A DNA stretch of 48,998 nt. Source: Sphingopyxis sp. Lineage in GTDB: Bacteria > Pseudomonadota > Alphaproteobacteria > Sphingomonadales > Sphingomonadaceae. The notes beneath the pieces were generated by a model. It saw only the letters and a list, made by a program, of their open reading frames with translations. It did not search any database and had not been told where the DNA came from. Both the position numbers and the translations under genes were made by a program. The DNA lies in contig JAIXHQ010000022.1 of NCBI GenBank assembly GCA_030145715.1, positions 1 to 48,998 on the forward strand. The letters run 5' to 3'. Below, piece after piece: positions 47,214-48,998 of the stretch (position 1 is its first letter; each line of letters opens with the position of its first letter).

Positions 47214-47390
47214 GGACGGCTCCCTTGGGCTTGGTTTCTTCTGAAACCTGTCTAGGCAGCCCGGCGCGCCGGTCAATGAAAAGGGATGGAACGGCGGCGA
47301 AACGACGCGCCGCAGACATCATGGGAATGGTTGCCAAATGGGGCGTCAGCCGACGCGCGTCCCGTAAGGGGACGGGCGGGGCGGTCTCGC

Positions 47391-47987
47391 CTACGCCGCC
47401 ATCAGGCGCAATTCTTCGCGGAAATCCTCGTCCACCCCGATGCGGCTTCGCATCGGGGTGACGGCGCTGTCCGAATCGGCGTCGCCTTCCTCGAACAGCG
47501 CGCAGGGCGCCATGCCGCCGCGTGCGAGGCTGTGACGCTGCACAACCTTGCCCGTCGGGCGAAACCCCAGCTTGCGCAGAACCGCGCCCGACGCCGGATT
47601 GTCGATGAAATGACCGGCCGACAGCTTCGGCAGGTTCATCGCGCGTGCAATGTGGACGAGCTGACGCCCGGCCTCGGTCGCAAAGCCAAGTCCCCAATAG
47701 GGGCGCGCGATCCAGTAACCCATTTCCAGCCCGTCTTCGGGGCCGGGTGAAATGCCGCAGCCGCCGACAAGGCGCGGCGCCCCACCGGTGCGGGCAAAGA
47801 TCAGGAAGCGCGGCTGGTCGGGGTCGAGCGGCTTGCCCAGAAATTCCCGCGCCTGTTCCTCGCCATAGGGCCAGGGTGCAGTCGCCAGATTGCGGACCAC
47901 GGCTTCCTCGCCGATTGCGTGGGCCAGCGCCGAGGCGTCTTCCAGCCAGCCGGGCCGCAGCAACAGTCTTTCGGTACGCGCGAACAT
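47391..47987 (-). CDS. GNAT family N-acetyltransferase (RimJ/RimL type)
   Basis: A 198-residue acetyltransferase of the GNAT superfamily, RimJ/RimL-like. It starts MFARTERLLLRPGWLEDA, keeps the acetyl-CoA loop region EMGYWIARPYWGLGFATEA and the LPKLSAGHFIDNPASGAVLRKLGFRPTG segment in shorter form. The substrate is unknown. ATG 47987 has GGAG 9 bases upstream. Beyond the usual end the protein goes on with about 35 residues, whose code includes a perfect 12-base palindrome at 47433-47460. Confidence 0.85.
   Translation of the reverse strand: MFARTERLLLRPGWLEDASALAHAIGEEAVVRNLATAPWPYGEEQAREFLGKPLDPDQPRFLIFARTGGAPRLVGGCGISPGPEDGLEMGYWIARPYWGLGFATEAGRQLVHIARAMNLPKLSAGHFIDNPASGAVLRKLGFRPTGKVVQRHSLARGGMAPCALFEEGDADSDSAVTPMRSRIGVDEDFREELRLMAA
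47433..47460. repeat. Palindrome inside the acetyltransferase coding sequence
   Basis: CACCCCGATGCG (47433-47444) and CGCATCGGGGTG (47449-47460) pair perfectly around GCTT. It is read in frame in the C-terminal extension of the acetyltransferase (VTPMRSRIGV). It resembles the CCCC...GGGG dispersed palindromes of the intergenic regions and may be an inserted repeat. Confidence 0.5.
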
Positions 47988-48113
47988 ATTATCCAACTCC
48001 CAATGCCTGTCGCCTTGGCGCCAGATGGTGACGCTTTGACGACATTCGATACAGAGGGAGATGGATGGCCCGCTTTTTACGCCAGACTGTCTCAAGTGAC
48101 AGAAATCAGGCAA

Positions 48114-48151
48114 GAAAAAAGGGAGTCCGGGGTGACCCGTCTCCCTCTTTT
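48114..48151 (-). terminator. Terminator of the rplU-rpmA operon
   Basis: On the minus strand AGGGAG-type arms pair with CTCCCT (48141-48146 and 48120-48125), with an inner CGGG/CCCG stem and GTGA-type loop, followed by a run of T (A on the plus strand at 48115-48120). A second hairpin, GGACGAC/GTCGTCC at 48204-48226, lies immediately after the rpmA stop. The plus-strand side also ends in TTTT, so it may work both ways. The remaining bases between 47988 and 48113 hold nothing recognised. Confidence 0.75.
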
Positions 48152-48226
48152 CGAACTTTGTCTCCGCGTTGGCGGAAAGGACCGTTCCGGGTCATCCCTT
48201 GGTGGACGACCCGTACAAAGTCGTCC

Positions 48227-48496
48227 TTATTCAGCAGCTTCCGCCATGGCGTCGACCGACACATATTTGCGGCCAAGCTTGCCATCATGGAATCGGACCT
48301 GGCCTTCGGCGGTTGCGAACAGCGTGTGATCCTTGCCCATGCCGACGTTGACGCCCGGATAAACCTTGGTGCCGCGCTGACGCACGATGATGTTGCCGCC
48401 GATCACTTCCTGACCGCCAAACTTCTTCACGCCAAGGCGGCGGCCGGCTGAGTCGCGACCGTTACGCGAAGAACCGCCTGCTTTCTTATGTGCCAT
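48227..48496 (-). CDS. rpmA: 50S ribosomal protein L27
   Basis: An 89-residue L27, whose N-terminal arm reaches the peptidyl-transferase centre. The sequence begins [20 protein letters not shown], directly without the extra cleaved leader found in Firmicutes, and continues [22 protein letters not shown] and GKDHTLFA. It lies 50 bases after rplU in the same direction, the standard rplU-rpmA order, and ends before a strong terminator. Confidence 0.98.
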   Translation of the reverse strand: MAHKKAGGSSRNGRDSAGRRLGVKKFGGQEVIGGNIIVRQRGTKVYPGVNVGMGKDHTLFATAEGQVRFHDGKLGRKYVSVDAMAEAAE

Positions 48497-48546
48497 GACT
48501 GATGCTCCTTAATTCGGTTTCAAAGGGCCGAGCCGCGTCGCCGCGC

Positions 48547-48998
48547 TCAGGCTTCCTTCTGGGGGGCTGCCTTCTTGGCAGCAGGCTTCTTGGCGGGCGC
48601 CTCGGCGGCGGCTTCGGTCTTGGGGGCAGCAGCCTTTTTGGGCGCTTCCTCTGCCGGAGCAGCTTCGGCCTTCGGCGCAGCTTCCTTTTTCGGAGCGGCC
48701 TTCTTGGCATCGCCCACGGCAAGGATGCGCAGCAGCGTCAGCGACTGGCGGTGGCCGTTGCGGCGACGATAATTGTGCCGGCGGCGCTTCTTGAAGACGA
48801 TGACCTTTTCGCCGCGCGTCTGGGCGATGATTTCGGCCGAAACGACGAGGCCGTCGGCGCTCTTCACTTCGCCGCCGTCACCGGCCAGCAGGATGTCGCC
48901 CAGCGACACGGTGTCGCCAGCTTCGCCGTCGATCTTTTCAACGGCGATCTTGTCTCCAGCGGCGACGCGATACTGCTTGCCGCCCGTGCGCACGATTG
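48547..48998 (-). CDS. rplU: 50S ribosomal protein L21, 5' end cut by the window edge
   Basis: The reading frame enters at the right edge at the codons for [11 protein letters not shown], so only the first few residues (probably MFA) are missing. The L21 core ([40 protein letters not shown]) ends near residue 103. After it stands a tail of some 50 residues of almost only Ala, Lys, Pro and Glu. Long low-complexity tails on L21 are known from sphingomonads and relatives, as I recall. First gene of rplU-rpmA. Confidence 0.95.
   Translation of the reverse strand, partial: IVRTGGKQYRVAAGDKIAVEKIDGEAGDTVSLGDILLAGDGGEVKSADGLVVSAEIIAQTRGEKVIVFKKRRRHNYRRRNGHRQSLTLLRILAVGDAKKAAPKKEAAPKAEAAPAEEAPKKAAAPKTEAAAEAPAKKPAAKKAAPQKEA

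Noticed and set aside
47214..47276. Longer start of the DUF885 gene
   Set aside because: The GTG at 47213 has a good ribosome site and leaves the twin-arginine signal at the N-terminus; the longer form would bury it.

Overview
Organism: a high-GC alphaproteobacterium, most likely a sphingomonad (Sphingopyxis/Sphingomonas type). The main support is the atpHAGDC F1-ATPase operon without the Fo genes, the chvI-chvG-hprK-rapZ-EIIA-HPr block facing pckA, a short HPr kinase, an LexA box of the GTTC-N7-GTTC type, NDUFA12, DUF2155 and DUF3297 genes, and two TonB-dependent receptors. The assignment is from recalled family content, not from a search. No rRNA, tRNA, CRISPR array, transposase, integrase or prophage gene was seen. 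Apart from one AT-rich stretch at about 200-400 the window reads as chromosomal core.

Layout, 1-14.4 kb: the start of a lipoprotein gene (cut by the left edge) diverges from a TonB-dependent receptor with a strong terminator. Next come a DUF3297 gene, a CHAP-domain amidase, a membrane GGDEF-EAL protein, a fatty-acyl-AMP ligase facing recX, a plus-strand run (recX, DUF192 lipoprotein, NDUFA12, DUF2155 lipoprotein), then aat and an exported methyltransferase on the minus strand, a small membrane protein, and a stand-alone cpaF. 14.4-19.5 kb: the ATP synthase F1 operon, read right to left, with hairpin repeat elements in two of its spacers.

19.7-31.1 kb: dienelactone hydrolase, a membrane-anchored trypsin-like protease, ada, priA, a TonB receptor plus PepSY membrane protein pair behind a Fur-like box, and a patatin-like phospholipase. 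31.2-37.7 kb: dnaK-dnaJ behind a sigma-32-like promoter, a divergent copper chaperone with a small HExxH protein, rmuC behind an SOS box, and a META-domain lipoprotein.

37.7-45.3 kb: a minus-strand operon chvI-chvG-hprK-rapZ-EIIA(Man)-HPr-trmH faces pckA, which has a perfect inverted repeat upstream; this is a signalling module linking cell-envelope sensing and a PTS phosphorelay without a sugar permease to gluconeogenesis. A small gene of unknown function follows pckA. 45.4-49.0 kb: a DUF885 metallopeptidase, a GNAT acetyltransferase and the rplU-rpmA operon, cut by the right edge. The most interesting signals are non-coding or compositional: the SOS box of rmuC, the pckA operator, a hairpin that would hide the ribosome site after pckA, the antisense-overlapping tails of aat and the DUF2155 gene, and the missing ordinary start codon of aat. 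I did not find an obviously new multi-gene system.
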